A stretch of 64,000 nucleotides of DNA from Rhodoblastus sp963804045 (GTDB lineage: Bacteria; Pseudomonadota; Alphaproteobacteria; Rhizobiales; Beijerinckiaceae). Positions 16,467 through 25,975 of the stretch are shown here, piece after piece. The stretch spans positions 124,001 to 188,000 of the forward strand of contig CAWDOR010000040.1 of NCBI GenBank assembly GCA_963804045.1, written 5' to 3'. The notes under the pieces are model-generated. The model was given only the letters and a program-made list of their open reading frames with translations, was not told where the DNA came from and did no database searches. The position numbers were made by a program, and so were the translations under genes. Within the stretch, counting starts at the first letter, position 1; every line of letters starts with the position of its first letter.

Positions 16467-17165
16467 TCAATCGGATTCCATGCCGATCTCCTCCGGCCCG
16501 AGTTTTGGCGCGGGGCCATAGCCGGGCGGCGGTTCGCTGGCGCCCGGCCCCAGGGCGCGTTGCAGCATGACGCTGTCGGTCCAGCGGCCGAAGCGGAAGC
16601 CGATGCCGGCGAGATAGGCGACGCGCCGGAAGCCGCAAGCCTCGTGCAGGGTGAGCGAGGCGGCGTTTTCGGAATCGACATAGGCGATCATCTGGCGATA
16701 GCCGGCGGCGGCGCAGGCCTCGATCAGGGCGGGCAGCAGCTTGCGCCCCACCCCGGCGCGCAAATGATTCTCATGGACATAGATGGAATGCTTGACGCAA
16801 TAGCGATAGGCCGGCCGCTTGCGGAAGGGCACGGCATAGGCGTAGCCGATCACCTGGCCGTCCAGCTCGGCGACCAGATGCGGCAGGCGATGCTTGACCA
16901 TGTTCTTGCGCCGCCGCTTGATGTCCTCGGCCTGCATGGGTTCAAACGCCGGGCCTCCGGCCCGGTTGGGCTCAAACGCCGGTCCTCCGGCCCGGTTGGG
17001 CTCAAACGCCGGTCCTCCCGCCCGGTCGGGCTCGAAATCCACGCCTTGCAGGCCGTGGGTGACATAAGCCGTGTAAATGGCGATCATCGCCGGCGCGTCG
17101 GCCTCGGTCGAGGGGCGCACGACGATCGTTCCGGCGGACGCGGAACCAGACTCCGTCAATGACAT
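16467..17165 (-). CDS. GNAT-family N-acetyltransferase with an internal decapeptide repeat
   Basis: 232-aa protein. The GNAT fold is seen as TIVVRPSTEADAPAMIAIYTAYV at the N-terminus, VIGYAYAVPFRKRPAYRY (beta 4), SIYVHENHLRAGVGRKLLPAL (acetyl-CoA pyrophosphate loop, R-x-x-G-V-G-R) and YVDSENAASLTLHEACGF (motif B). It resembles phosphinothricin-type acetyltransferases, but the substrate is unknown. After GVDFEPD comes a repeated decapeptide, AFEPNRAGGP, about 3.3 copies, encoded by a 30-bp tandem repeat (16938-17037); other family members go straight from this position to the MRRR-like helix. The start at 17165 gives the normal N-terminus. Confidence 0.85.
   Translation of the reverse strand: MSLTESGSASAGTIVVRPSTEADAPAMIAIYTAYVTHGLQGVDFEPDRAGGPAFEPNRAGGPAFEPNRAGGPAFEPMQAEDIKRRRKNMVKHRLPHLVAELDGQVIGYAYAVPFRKRPAYRYCVKHSIYVHENHLRAGVGRKLLPALIEACAAAGYRQMIAYVDSENAASLTLHEACGFRRVAYLAGIGFRFGRWTDSVMLQRALGPGASEPPPGYGPAPKLGPEEIGMESD
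16938..17037 (+). repeat. 30-bp tandem repeat inside the GNAT gene
   Basis: Three full units (16938-16967, 16968-16997, 16998-17027) and a partial fourth. Each unit has a GGGCTCAAACGCCGGTCC core and a CCTCCGGCCCGG tail that is partly self-complementary. The unit length is a multiple of three, so the frame is kept. Units 1-3 differ at only a few positions, suggesting recent expansion. Confidence 0.9.
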
Positions 17166-17318
17166 ATTTGTCCCCTGTCCGAACCAAGCCAACCCGGCGC
17201 CAAATTGGCGAAAGCCCAGGCTTTGCGCAAGCCGCCCGCCGGCTTTCCCGCGAAAAGCGGAAAAACTTCCCTCTTCCGTGCTTTTCGCGTTACAAGCGCG
17301 CCTCTCGATGGAAGGCCC

Positions 17319-18728
17319 ATGACCCAGACCGCGCAAAATCCCGCTCCCATTCATGTCATCGGCGGCGGCCTCGCCGGCTCGGAGGCCGCCTGGCAAATCG
17401 CCAGCGCCGGCGTGCCCGTCGTGCTCCATGAAATGCGCCCGCTGCGCGCCACCGACGCCCACAAGACCGATTCGCTCGCCGAATTGGTCTGCTCCAATTC
17501 CTTCCGCTCCGACGATTCTTCGGCCAATGCCGTGGGCGTGCTGCATCGGGAAATGCGGGCGATGAATTCGCTGGTTCTCGCCAAGGCCGACGCCCATCAG
17601 GTGCCCGCCGGCGGCGCGCTCGCCGTGGATCGCGAAGGTTTTGCCACCGCGGTGACCGCGGCGCTGGCGGGCCATCCGCTGGTGACCCTCCAGCGCGAGG
17701 AAATTGCGGGCCTGCCGCCAGAGGATTGGGACAATGTCATCGTCGCCACGGGGCCGCTGACCTCGCCGGAGCTGGCGCGAGCCGTGGGCGCGCTGACCGG
17801 CGAGGCCGAACTGGCCTTTTTCGACGCCATCGCGCCCATCGTCCATACCGACAGCATCGACATGGACAAAGCGTGGAAGCAATCGCGCTATGACAAGGTC
17901 GGGCCGGGCGGCGTCGGCGCCGATTACATCAACTGCCCGCTCGACCGCGACCAATACGAAGCCTTTGTCAACTCCCTGCTGACGGGCGAAAAGACCTCGT
18001 TCAAGGAATGGGAGAAGACCCCCTATTTCGACGGCTGCCTGCCCATCGAGGTCATGGCCGAGCGCGGCCGGGAAACCCTGCGCCATGGGCCGATGAAGCC
18101 CTTCGGGCTCACCAACCGCCACAACCCCACGCAAAAAGCCTATGCCGTGGTGCAATTGCGCCAGGATAACGCTCTGGGCACGCTGTACAATATGGTGGGT
18201 TTCCAGACCAAGCTGACCTATGGCGCTCAAGTTGCCGCGTTCCGCGCCATTCCCGGGCTGGAGCGGGCCGAATTCGCCCGGCTCGGCGGCCTGCACCGCA
18301 ACACTTTTTTGAACTCGCCAAAAGTGCTGGACGCGCGTTTGCGGCTGAAAGCGCAGCCGCGCCTGCGCTTCGCCGGGCAGATCACGGGCTGCGAGGGCTA
18401 TGTCGAGAGCGCGGCGGTCGGGCTGATCGCCGGACGCATGGCCGCCGCCGAACGGCTGGGCCGGGAGTTGCCGTCGCCGCCGCCGACCACCGCGATCGGC
18501 GCTTTGCTCAACCACATCACCGGCGGCCATATCGCCGCGATCGACGCGGGTCCGCCGAGCTTTCAGCCGATGAACGTCAATTTCGGCCTGTTCCCGCCGA
18601 TGGAATTCGCGCCCAAAAGCCCCGAGGGCAAGAAATTGCGCGGGCCGGAAAAGGCTGTGGCGAAAAAGCGGGCTTTGTCCGAACGCGCCCGCGACGATCT
18701 CGAGCGCTGGCTGCTCAGCGCGAGCTGA
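17319..18728 (+). CDS. trmFO: tRNA (uracil-5-)-methyltransferase, folate/FAD-dependent (TrmFO)
   Basis: 469-aa enzyme that forms 5-methyluridine at position 54 of tRNA using methylenetetrahydrofolate and FADH2. The N-terminus has the FAD-binding Rossmann motif VIGGGLAGSEAAW. Family signatures follow: HKTDSLAELVCSNSFRSDD, SNAVGVLHREM-type helix, ALAVDREGFA and FGLTNRHNPTQKAYAVVQLRQDN. The C-terminus has GCEGYVESAAVGLIAGR and MNVNFGLFPP. The start at 17319 follows GGAAGG; an upstream in-frame extension is Arg-rich and lacks a site. It is divergent from the GNAT gene and ends convergently against a small gene. Confidence 0.96.
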   Translation: MTQTAQNPAPIHVIGGGLAGSEAAWQIASAGVPVVLHEMRPLRATDAHKTDSLAELVCSNSFRSDDSSANAVGVLHREMRAMNSLVLAKADAHQVPAGGALAVDREGFATAVTAALAGHPLVTLQREEIAGLPPEDWDNVIVATGPLTSPELARAVGALTGEAELAFFDAIAPIVHTDSIDMDKAWKQSRYDKVGPGGVGADYINCPLDRDQYEAFVNSLLTGEKTSFKEWEKTPYFDGCLPIEVMAERGRETLRHGPMKPFGLTNRHNPTQKAYAVVQLRQDNALGTLYNMVGFQTKLTYGAQVAAFRAIPGLERAEFARLGGLHRNTFLNSPKVLDARLRLKAQPRLRFAGQITGCEGYVESAAVGLIAGRMAAAERLGRELPSPPPTTAIGALLNHITGGHIAAIDAGPPSFQPMNVNFGLFPPMEFAPKSPEGKKLRGPEKAVAKKRALSERARDDLERWLLSAS

Positions 18729-18909
18729 GCGCCGATTTTTTGCGCGCCTTGCGCGCCGATGTCGGCTTCATCTTGGCGCTCAGGGCGTCGGCAAGGGTCT
18801 TGTTGGCCTGACGCAAAATCGGATTTTGCCGTCGGCGCGGCGCGGCGCCGACGACGTTGGGCGTCTTGCCGAGCCACAGGCTCAAAAATGGGTTGGTCTT
18901 GATCTGCAT
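18715..18909 (-). CDS. Small basic protein, unrecognised
   Basis: 64-aa product starting MQIKTNPFLSLWLGKTPNVVG, followed by a basic tail (SAKMKPTSARKARKKSALSSR). The ATG at 18909 has a strong Shine-Dalgarno (GGAGG, 6-7 nt upstream), which decides the start over a longer in-frame reading. Its last codons overlap the end of trmFO by 14 bp on the opposite strand. The N-terminal amphipathic NPFLSLWLG and the Lys/Arg-rich end suggest membrane-surface, granule or nucleic-acid binding, but I do not recognise a family. Confidence 0.55.
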   Translation of the reverse strand: MQIKTNPFLSLWLGKTPNVVGAAPRRRQNPILRQANKTLADALSAKMKPTSARKARKKSALSSR

Positions 18910-19163
18910 TGTGTTTCCTCCCGGTCTGGCGCCGTTCCGCCCTCCCGCATGACGCGGGACCATGGACGCCGAAAAAGACGCGGACATGACGAAGACAAAA
19001 AATCACGGACACAAAATTTTGACCGACCCAGACAACGCCGAATCGCAATCCAGGGTTGATGATAGGTCGCGCGCGGCGAAATGAAAAACCGCCCTGCGTC
19101 GATCGCCTCGCTGTCGTCGTTCGTTCACGCGCGAGGTCTAGCCTGCGCCGACAGGAGGCCGCC

Positions 19164-19409
19164 ATGACCGAAGCCCCAACCGAAGAATTTCCCGAACTCG
19201 ACGCCCTGCAAACCGCCTACAAGGCCGCGCTGGAAGACTGGATCGCCGCGATTCGCGCCGAGGAGGCGCTGGTCTGCGTCAATCATACCATCGCCGAAGT
19301 CGATCGCTGGGAGCAGGCGCATTTCCTGGAGGAAGACGCGCGCGACAAGACCAAGGCCGCCAAAACCGCCTATGAGGACGCGCTGCGCGAAAAATTCTAC
19401 GGCTTTTGA
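19164..19409 (+). CDS. Small acidic helical protein, unrecognised
   Basis: 81-aa product starting at an ATG preceded by AGGAGG. It is almost entirely helical and Ala/Glu-rich (ALQTAYKAALEDWIAAIRAEEAL, TKAAKTAYEDALREKFYGF), suggesting a helical hairpin or short coiled coil. There is no signal peptide or membrane segment. It is alone in its transcription unit; the next gene is 95 bp downstream on the same strand. Confidence 0.65.
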   Translation: MTEAPTEEFPELDALQTAYKAALEDWIAAIRAEEALVCVNHTIAEVDRWEQAHFLEEDARDKTKAAKTAYEDALREKFYGF

Positions 19410-19504
19410 TCGGCTCCCGAGACTGGCGCGATAATTGATAGGCGAGGCGCGCCGGACAAGTCCTGACCGGAGCTGTTCAGCGCGTCAAAGCCGAGGTCGC
19501 CCAA

Positions 19505-19711
19505 ATGCCCATGAAGATGGAAGAGATCGAAGCCGGCAAGTGCTATTCCGCCGGTTATGAATTCTACAAGGTGCTGTCGATCACCCGGCAGATCGTCACC
19601 TATCAGGCCTGGCCCAAGGGCGGCAAGCTCAACCCGCTACGCATCAATGTCGGCGTCAAGGCTTTCGCGGCGGCGGTGAAGAAGATCGTGCCCTGCCCCG
19701 AGGGGTTTTAG
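19505..19711 (+). CDS. Small hypothetical protein
   Basis: 68-aa product MPMKMEEIEAGKCYSAGYEF..., predicted mostly beta (YKVLSITRQIVTYQAWPKGG) with a short basic helix near the C-terminus (KAFAAAVKKIV) and two Cys (residue 13 and the CPEG end). It looks like a small SH3-like barrel, but this is only a guess. It ends overlapping the 3' end of the convergent squalene/phytoene-synthase-like gene by 4 bp. Confidence 0.6.
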   Translation: MPMKMEEIEAGKCYSAGYEFYKVLSITRQIVTYQAWPKGGKLNPLRINVGVKAFAAAVKKIVPCPEGF

Positions 19712-20535
19712 ACCCGGCCCCACAGCAGCGCCCATTGGCGGCGCCATTGGGGAATTTCCGGCAAGGGCGCGAGCGGGTCCGCTCGCCTGTCCATCTGGGC
19801 GAGAAACAGCTTTGGCAGCGCCAGAGCCCGATAGGCGGGGCGCTCGGCGGCCGGCGTTTCTTTCAGCGCCGCGCGTGTTTTTTGCAGGTTTTCGCCGGCG
19901 TGGGCGCGCAACTCCGCGACTGCCCGGCGCAAGGCCAGACTATTTTCACGCGGGAGCGGCGGCAGCCCATGGCGTTGCGCCAGATCGGCGGGCAGGATCG
20001 TCTTGTTCTCCGCCGTCCGCCAGGGCAGAGCGCGCAACAGGCCGGTGAGCGCATAGGCGCGGCCCGCCGGCTCCGCGGCCGCGCCGGTCGCCGCGTCGCC
20101 GGCCAGGATTTTTCCCGCGAGCCTGAAAAGATTTCCCGCGGTGAGGTCGCAATAGCAGTCGAGCGCCGCGAGATCGGGATGGGGCTCGTCGTAAAGGTCG
20201 AAGCGCCGGGCCTGCAAAAGATCGCGCAACAGTTCGGGGTCGAGGCCGCAGGTCTCGAGCGTGTCGAGCAGCGCGTCCGCTGTGGGGTTGTTGCGGGCGT
20301 CGCCGCGCGCCTCGCCGTTCAAGAGATCGGTCCAGAATTGCAGCCGCATTTCGCCGAGCAGGGCTTGCGTCACTTGCGACGCCACGCGGGAGACCTCGAG
20401 ATTGAAGGCGTAGAGCGCATGGAGATGGCGGCGTTTGTCCTCCGGCGCGAACATGCAGGCTAGCCAGCGGTCGCGGTCTCCCTCGCGCAGGGCGGCTTCG
20501 CAGAGGGCGTAATGAGCGGCGGCGTGATCGTTCAA
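19708..20535 (-). CDS. Squalene/phytoene synthase-like protein (NDUFAF6-type)
   Basis: 275-aa, all-helical protein of the squalene/phytoene synthase superfamily. Its length and overall pattern (RRHLHALYAFNLEVSRVASQV near the N-terminus, YCDLTAGNLFRLAGKIL in the middle, ALTGLLRALPWRTAENKTILPADL later) align with the family. However, both metal-binding Asp motifs are absent: the first DDxxD position reads EVSRV, and the NIxRDxxED position reads GLLRALPWRTAE. This matches the NDUFAF6-like branch, mitochondrial relatives of which act in complex I assembly, rather than a prenyl-condensing enzyme. It lies immediately downstream of the Mth938-domain gene. Confidence 0.85.
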   Translation of the reverse strand: MNDHAAAHYALCEAALREGDRDRWLACMFAPEDKRRHLHALYAFNLEVSRVASQVTQALLGEMRLQFWTDLLNGEARGDARNNPTADALLDTLETCGLDPELLRDLLQARRFDLYDEPHPDLAALDCYCDLTAGNLFRLAGKILAGDAATGAAAEPAGRAYALTGLLRALPWRTAENKTILPADLAQRHGLPPLPRENSLALRRAVAELRAHAGENLQKTRAALKETPAAERPAYRALALPKLFLAQMDRRADPLAPLPEIPQWRRQWALLWGRV

Positions 20536-20602
20536 GCGAAATCTCTCCGTCCGACGGACCTATTCCCTATTCCCGTTCATGGGGAGAGGCCGCCAACCCA
20601 CG

Positions 20603-20992
20603 TCACTCGACCGCGATGAGCAGCGCCCCGACCAGCCGCTTTTCGCCCAGAAGGATATTATAGGTCTGCGCCGCAGCGACAGTGCTCATCGGATCGCAGC
20701 GCAGGCCGAAATCGGCCAGTTTTTTGCGCAATGTCGGCGGAACCGGCTGAAGCGACGGGCCGCAGCCGAACAGCAGCAGCTCCACCGCGCCGCGCGGCAA
20801 GGCGAAAACGGGCGCCAGCGTCGCCTCGTCCACTTCGGCGAAATTCTTGGCCCCAATCGCGCGCACGCCGTCGGGCAGCAGCAGCAGCGAGCCGATATGC
20901 GACATGTCGGCGAAGCGGAAACCGCCCCGCCCTATCCCCTCGATGGCATGGGCGCCGGGGACGAAACCTTCGTATTTGCGGGTTTCGTTCAA
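20603..20992 (-). CDS. Mth938-domain protein (NDUFAF3-like)
   Basis: 129-aa protein of the Mth938/DUF498 fold. GFVPGAHAIEGIGRGGFRFADMSHIGSLLLLPDGV is the conserved N-terminal part, followed by VELLLFGCGPSLQPVPPTLRKKL and MSTVAAAQTYNILLGEKRLVGALLI. Human NDUFAF3, a complex I assembly factor, has this fold. A TTG start at 20992 overlaps the secF stop codon (20989-20991), so it is translationally coupled to secF. It is followed by the NDUFAF6-like gene, suggesting the pair share a function. Confidence 0.88.
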   Translation of the reverse strand: MNETRKYEGFVPGAHAIEGIGRGGFRFADMSHIGSLLLLPDGVRAIGAKNFAEVDEATLAPVFALPRGAVELLLFGCGPSLQPVPPTLRKKLADFGLRCDPMSTVAAAQTYNILLGEKRLVGALLIAVE

Positions 20993-21960
20993 GTCCTGCC
21001 GCTCGCCAGCGGCTTGGCGCCGGTCTTGCCGCCAACGCCCGCCACTTCGTCCGAGGAGGCGCGCTGCTCATTGCGCAGGCCCAGATAGATCAGGGTCGGC
21101 GAGCAGATGAAGATCGAAGAGTAGGTGGCGACGAAAATGCCCCACATCATCGCCAGCGAGAAGGAGCGGATCACCTGGCCGCCAAAGATCACCAGCGACA
21201 GCAGCGCCAGGAACACGGTGGTGGCGGTCATCAAGGTGCGCGGCAGCACCGCGTTGACCGACATGTCGATCAGCTGGTCGGTCGGCATTTTCTTGTATTT
21301 GCGCATCATTTCGCGGATGCGGTCCAGCACCACCACGGTCTCGTTGAGCGAATAGCCGACAATGGTCAGGATCGCCGCGATCGAGGTGGTGTTGAATTCG
21401 AGCTGGGTGATGGAGAAGAAGCCGACGGTGAGCAGCAGGTCGTGCATGGTGGCGATGATCGCGCCAATGGCGAATTGCCATTCGAAGCGGAACCACAAAT
21501 AGGTGAGCACCGCCAGAATCGACATGACCACGCCGAGCGTGCCCTGCTGCACAAGCTCGCCGGAGACGCGGGGCCCCACGACTTCGACGCGGCGGAAATC
21601 GTAGGAATCGCCCAAAACGCTCTTGACCTTCTCGACCGCCGCCTGCTGGGCGACGTCGCCGCCGGGCTGCATGCCGAAGCGGATCGAGGCGTCGGCCGGC
21701 GAGCCAAAGCCCTGGACTTCGAGATCGCCGAGGCCGAGATGGTCGGAGAGATCGCGGATATAGGAGAGATCGGCGGTTCCCGACTTGGCCTGAACCTCCA
21801 GCAGCGTGCCGCCGGAAAAGTCGATGCCGAAATTCATGCCGACGAACAGGAACAGCAGCACCGAGGCGATCGAGAGCACGGCGGAAAAAGGATAGGACAC
21901 GCGCCGGAAGCGCATGAAGGGAAATTTGGTGTTTTCGGGCGCAAGCCGCAGGAGCTTCAT
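20989..21960 (-). CDS. secF: Protein translocase subunit SecF
   Basis: 323-aa inner-membrane RND-type protein that, with SecD, uses the proton gradient to pull proteins through SecYEG. It has an N-terminal helix, a periplasmic P1 domain with NFGIDFSGGTLLEV, and five C-terminal helices including FNTTSIAAILTIVGYSLNETVVVLDRIRE (conserved D and R) and SVNAVLPRTLMTATTVFLALL. The ATG at 21960, preceded by CGGAGA, is preferred over a TTG overlapping the secD stop. It is 11 bp downstream of secD. Confidence 0.96.
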   Translation of the reverse strand: MKLLRLAPENTKFPFMRFRRVSYPFSAVLSIASVLLFLFVGMNFGIDFSGGTLLEVQAKSGTADLSYIRDLSDHLGLGDLEVQGFGSPADASIRFGMQPGGDVAQQAAVEKVKSVLGDSYDFRRVEVVGPRVSGELVQQGTLGVVMSILAVLTYLWFRFEWQFAIGAIIATMHDLLLTVGFFSITQLEFNTTSIAAILTIVGYSLNETVVVLDRIREMMRKYKKMPTDQLIDMSVNAVLPRTLMTATTVFLALLSLVIFGGQVIRSFSLAMMWGIFVATYSSIFICSPTLIYLGLRNEQRASSDEVAGVGGKTGAKPLASGRT

Positions 21961-21971
21961 CTTTATCTCCG

Positions 21972-23549
21972 TCAAATCGGCAGCTTGGTCGGCCGCGCGT
22001 ATTTATACCAGAGCGCGATCATCATCCGCGTCATGGTCACGGCGGTGACGATGGTGGTGAGAATGCCCAGAGCCAGCGAGACGGCGAAACCGCGCACCGG
22101 GCCGGCGCCGAGGAAGTAGAGAATCGCGGCGACCACGAACATGGTGACATTTGAGTCGACGATGGTGGCGAAGGCGCGGTTGAAGCCGGCGTCGAGCGCG
22201 GAAATGATCGAGCGTCCCGCGTGGGATTCCTCGCGGATGCGCTCGTAGATCAGCACGTTGGAATCGACGGCCATGCCGATGGTCAGCACGATGCCGGCAA
22301 TGCCGGGAAGCGTCAGCGTCGCCCGCAAAAGCACCAGGGCGGCGAAGATCATGGAAATATGGATCAGCAGGGCGATATTGGCGAATATGCCGAAAGTGCC
22401 ATAGGTGATCAACATATAGGTGACGACCAGGCCGGCGGCCCAATAGGCGGCGCGTTTGCCGGCGTCGATGGAGTCCTGGCCAAGGCCGGGGCCGACGGTG
22501 CGCTCCTCGACGATGGTGAGCTTGGCCGGCAGCGCGCCGGCGCGCAGCAGAATCGCGAGATTATTGGCCTGTTCCACCGTGAAACGGCCGGAAATCTGGC
22601 CGGAGCCGCCGGTGATCGGCCCAAGAATGCGCGGCGCGGAAATCACCTTATTGTCGAGCACGATGGCGAAGGGACGGCCGACATTGGCCGAGGTCACCGC
22701 GCCGAATTTCTGGCCGCCGCGAATGTTGAAGCGGAAATTGACCACGGGCTCGCCGCTGCGGCTGTCGAAGCCGGGCTGGGCGTCGGTCAAATCCTCGCCC
22801 TCGACCATGACCGCCTTTTCAATGGGCAATGGACCCGGCTGGTCCGTCTGTTCGAGCATATCGACATCGCCGGGCGCATAGCCGGGCTCGGCGACCAGAC
22901 GGAATTCGAGTTTCGCCGTGGTGCCGACGATTTCCTTGAGACGGTTGGTGTCTTGCAGGCCCGGCACTTCGACCAGCACGCGGTCATTGCCCTGGCGCTG
23001 AATATTGGGCTCGGTGGTGCCAAGGCCGTTGACGCGGCGGTTGAGCACTTCAATGGTCTGCTCCACCGCGCGCTTGACCTTGTTGTCAATGGCGACGTCG
23101 CTGATGTTGAGCTTTAGCAGGCCGTCGTCGCTGGAAATATCCAGGCCCGAGCCCGGCGCATTGGCGGCCAGAGGCACAAGATTATAGAGCTTGGTCTGGA
23201 TTTTGGAAAAATCGTTGGGATCGGCGAGGCGCACCTGGACGCCGCGCGCATTCATGCCAATGCCGCCGGAGACCCCGACCTTTTCGTCGCGCAGCAGCCG
23301 GCGCGTATCGTCGCGCAGATTCTGCACCATGGTGCGAATGACGTCGGCGCGATCCACTTCATAGAGCAGATGGGCGCCGCCCTGCAGATCGAGGCCGAGC
23401 ACGATGGAGTTGGGCGTCAGCCACGAGGGCAGAACGCGCGCCAAAGCCGCTCTGTTATCGGCGCCGATCATGCTGGGCGCGCAGATCGAAATGGCGATCA
23501 GCGTGGCCAGGACGGTAAGAATGGTCTTCCAGAGGGGGAAACGCAGCAT
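21972..23549 (-). CDS. secD: Protein translocase subunit SecD
   Basis: 525-aa inner-membrane partner of SecF. It shows an N-terminal helix, the conserved VLGLDLQGGAHLLYEVD motif, the P1 periplasmic domain (RRVNGLGTTEPNIQRQGNDRVLVEVPGLQD) and the C-terminal RND core with LTLPGIAGIVLTIGMAVDSNVLIYERIREE and GFNRAFATIVDSNVTMFVVAAIL. The size is normal for alphaproteobacteria (about 530 aa). It forms an operon yajC-secD-secF with 15- and 11-bp gaps. Confidence 0.97.
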   Translation of the reverse strand: MLRFPLWKTILTVLATLIAISICAPSMIGADNRAALARVLPSWLTPNSIVLGLDLQGGAHLLYEVDRADVIRTMVQNLRDDTRRLLRDEKVGVSGGIGMNARGVQVRLADPNDFSKIQTKLYNLVPLAANAPGSGLDISSDDGLLKLNISDVAIDNKVKRAVEQTIEVLNRRVNGLGTTEPNIQRQGNDRVLVEVPGLQDTNRLKEIVGTTAKLEFRLVAEPGYAPGDVDMLEQTDQPGPLPIEKAVMVEGEDLTDAQPGFDSRSGEPVVNFRFNIRGGQKFGAVTSANVGRPFAIVLDNKVISAPRILGPITGGSGQISGRFTVEQANNLAILLRAGALPAKLTIVEERTVGPGLGQDSIDAGKRAAYWAAGLVVTYMLITYGTFGIFANIALLIHISMIFAALVLLRATLTLPGIAGIVLTIGMAVDSNVLIYERIREESHAGRSIISALDAGFNRAFATIVDSNVTMFVVAAILYFLGAGPVRGFAVSLALGILTTIVTAVTMTRMMIALWYKYARPTKLPI

Positions 23550-23564
23550 GGTCGGCTAAAACTT

Positions 23565-23935
23565 TCAGGCGTTGTCCTTGGTGGCGTCGGTCTTCGCCGG
23601 CTCGCTCTTCACCGGCTCGCCTTTGGCGCGCACTTCGGCGATAGCCGAGCGGCTCTGGCGGACGCGGACATTGGCGGCGATCTCGATTTCGAGCTCCGAA
23701 TCGTCGGTGGCCTTGGTGACCTTGCCGATCAAGCCGCCATTGGTGACCACGGTGTCGCCGCGACGGATGTTTTTCACCATGTCCTCATGCTGCTTGGCGC
23801 GCTGCTGCTGCGGACGCAGGATGAGGAAATACATGATGACCAGGATGATGCCGAAGGGCGCGAGCTGCATCAGCGTTTCGGCGCCCCCGCGGCGCCGGAG
23901 GCGGCCTGGGCGTAGGCGGGCGTGACAAAGAACAT
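23565..23935 (-). CDS. yajC: Sec translocon accessory protein YajC, with one frameshift
   Basis: YajC associates with SecDF. The true N-terminus is MFFVTPAYAQAASGAAG from the ATG at 23935, with AAGGAAAG-like ribosome-binding sequence upstream. The downstream part is AETLMQLAPFGIILVIMYFLILRPQQQ, followed by the RRGDTVVTNGGLIGKV domain and an acidic/Lys tail. The two halves are out of frame because a G run (C5 at 23884-23888 on the + strand) is one base short. Adding one G gives 123 aa with AAGGAETLM across the join. As read, the product would end after about 20 residues. This is most likely a sequence error. Confidence 0.9.
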
Positions 23936-24079
23936 TCTGCTTTCCTTTTAGGCGGCGCAAGGTCTGATTTGGCGCGGACTATAGCGGCTGCGAAACGTAA
24001 AGCAATGCCGCGCCGGCGACGGTCGCATGGGCGCCAATCCAATGCCTGGCGCCGGATCGCCCGCAGCCGGCGTTTTTGC

Positions 24080-25672
<1,593 letters not shown>

Positions 25673-25845
25673 GGCGGCGCGGTCCTTGTGATACGGTTTC
25701 CGCTGGATCGCCGTGCGATCCGCGAAAACGCCCTTCGCGCGGAAATCCTTACGCCGAAGCCGGACTTCCTTTCAGGCGCTCCGATTAAGCGAAAGGCGCG
25801 GGGGAAGCAAGGTTGGCGAAATTATTGCGTTGCAGCACATGCGAC

Positions 25846-25879
25846 TTGTGCGTCGCGTCAATATTGCTGCGACGCACAA
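25846..25879. promoter_or_regulatory. Perfect 11-bp inverted repeat upstream of guaA
   Basis: Arms TTGTGCGTCGC (25846-25856) and GCGACGCACAA (25869-25879) are perfectly complementary around a 12-nt AT-rich centre. It lies 174 bp upstream of the guaA start and about 100 bp before the candidate small RNA. No T-run follows, so an operator is more likely than a terminator. The region 25673-25845 shows nothing else. Confidence 0.5.
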
Positions 25880-25975
25880 TAGATCGGCGAAAGTTCATGG
25901 ATAAACTGCAACTTTTTGCGGTTTTTTTGGACAAATTGCCGCAGAGACAGATAGACAAGAAAAAAATCTTGCTCT

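Noticed and set aside
16938..17037. CRISPR-like array (30-bp repeats)
   Set aside because: The units are contiguous with no unique spacers, lie inside a coding frame and have no cas genes nearby.
19708..20535. Active phytoene or squalene synthase for carotenoid or hopanoid synthesis
   Set aside because: Both metal-binding Asp motifs are missing and there are no other isoprenoid genes beside it; the NDUFAF6-like reading fits better.
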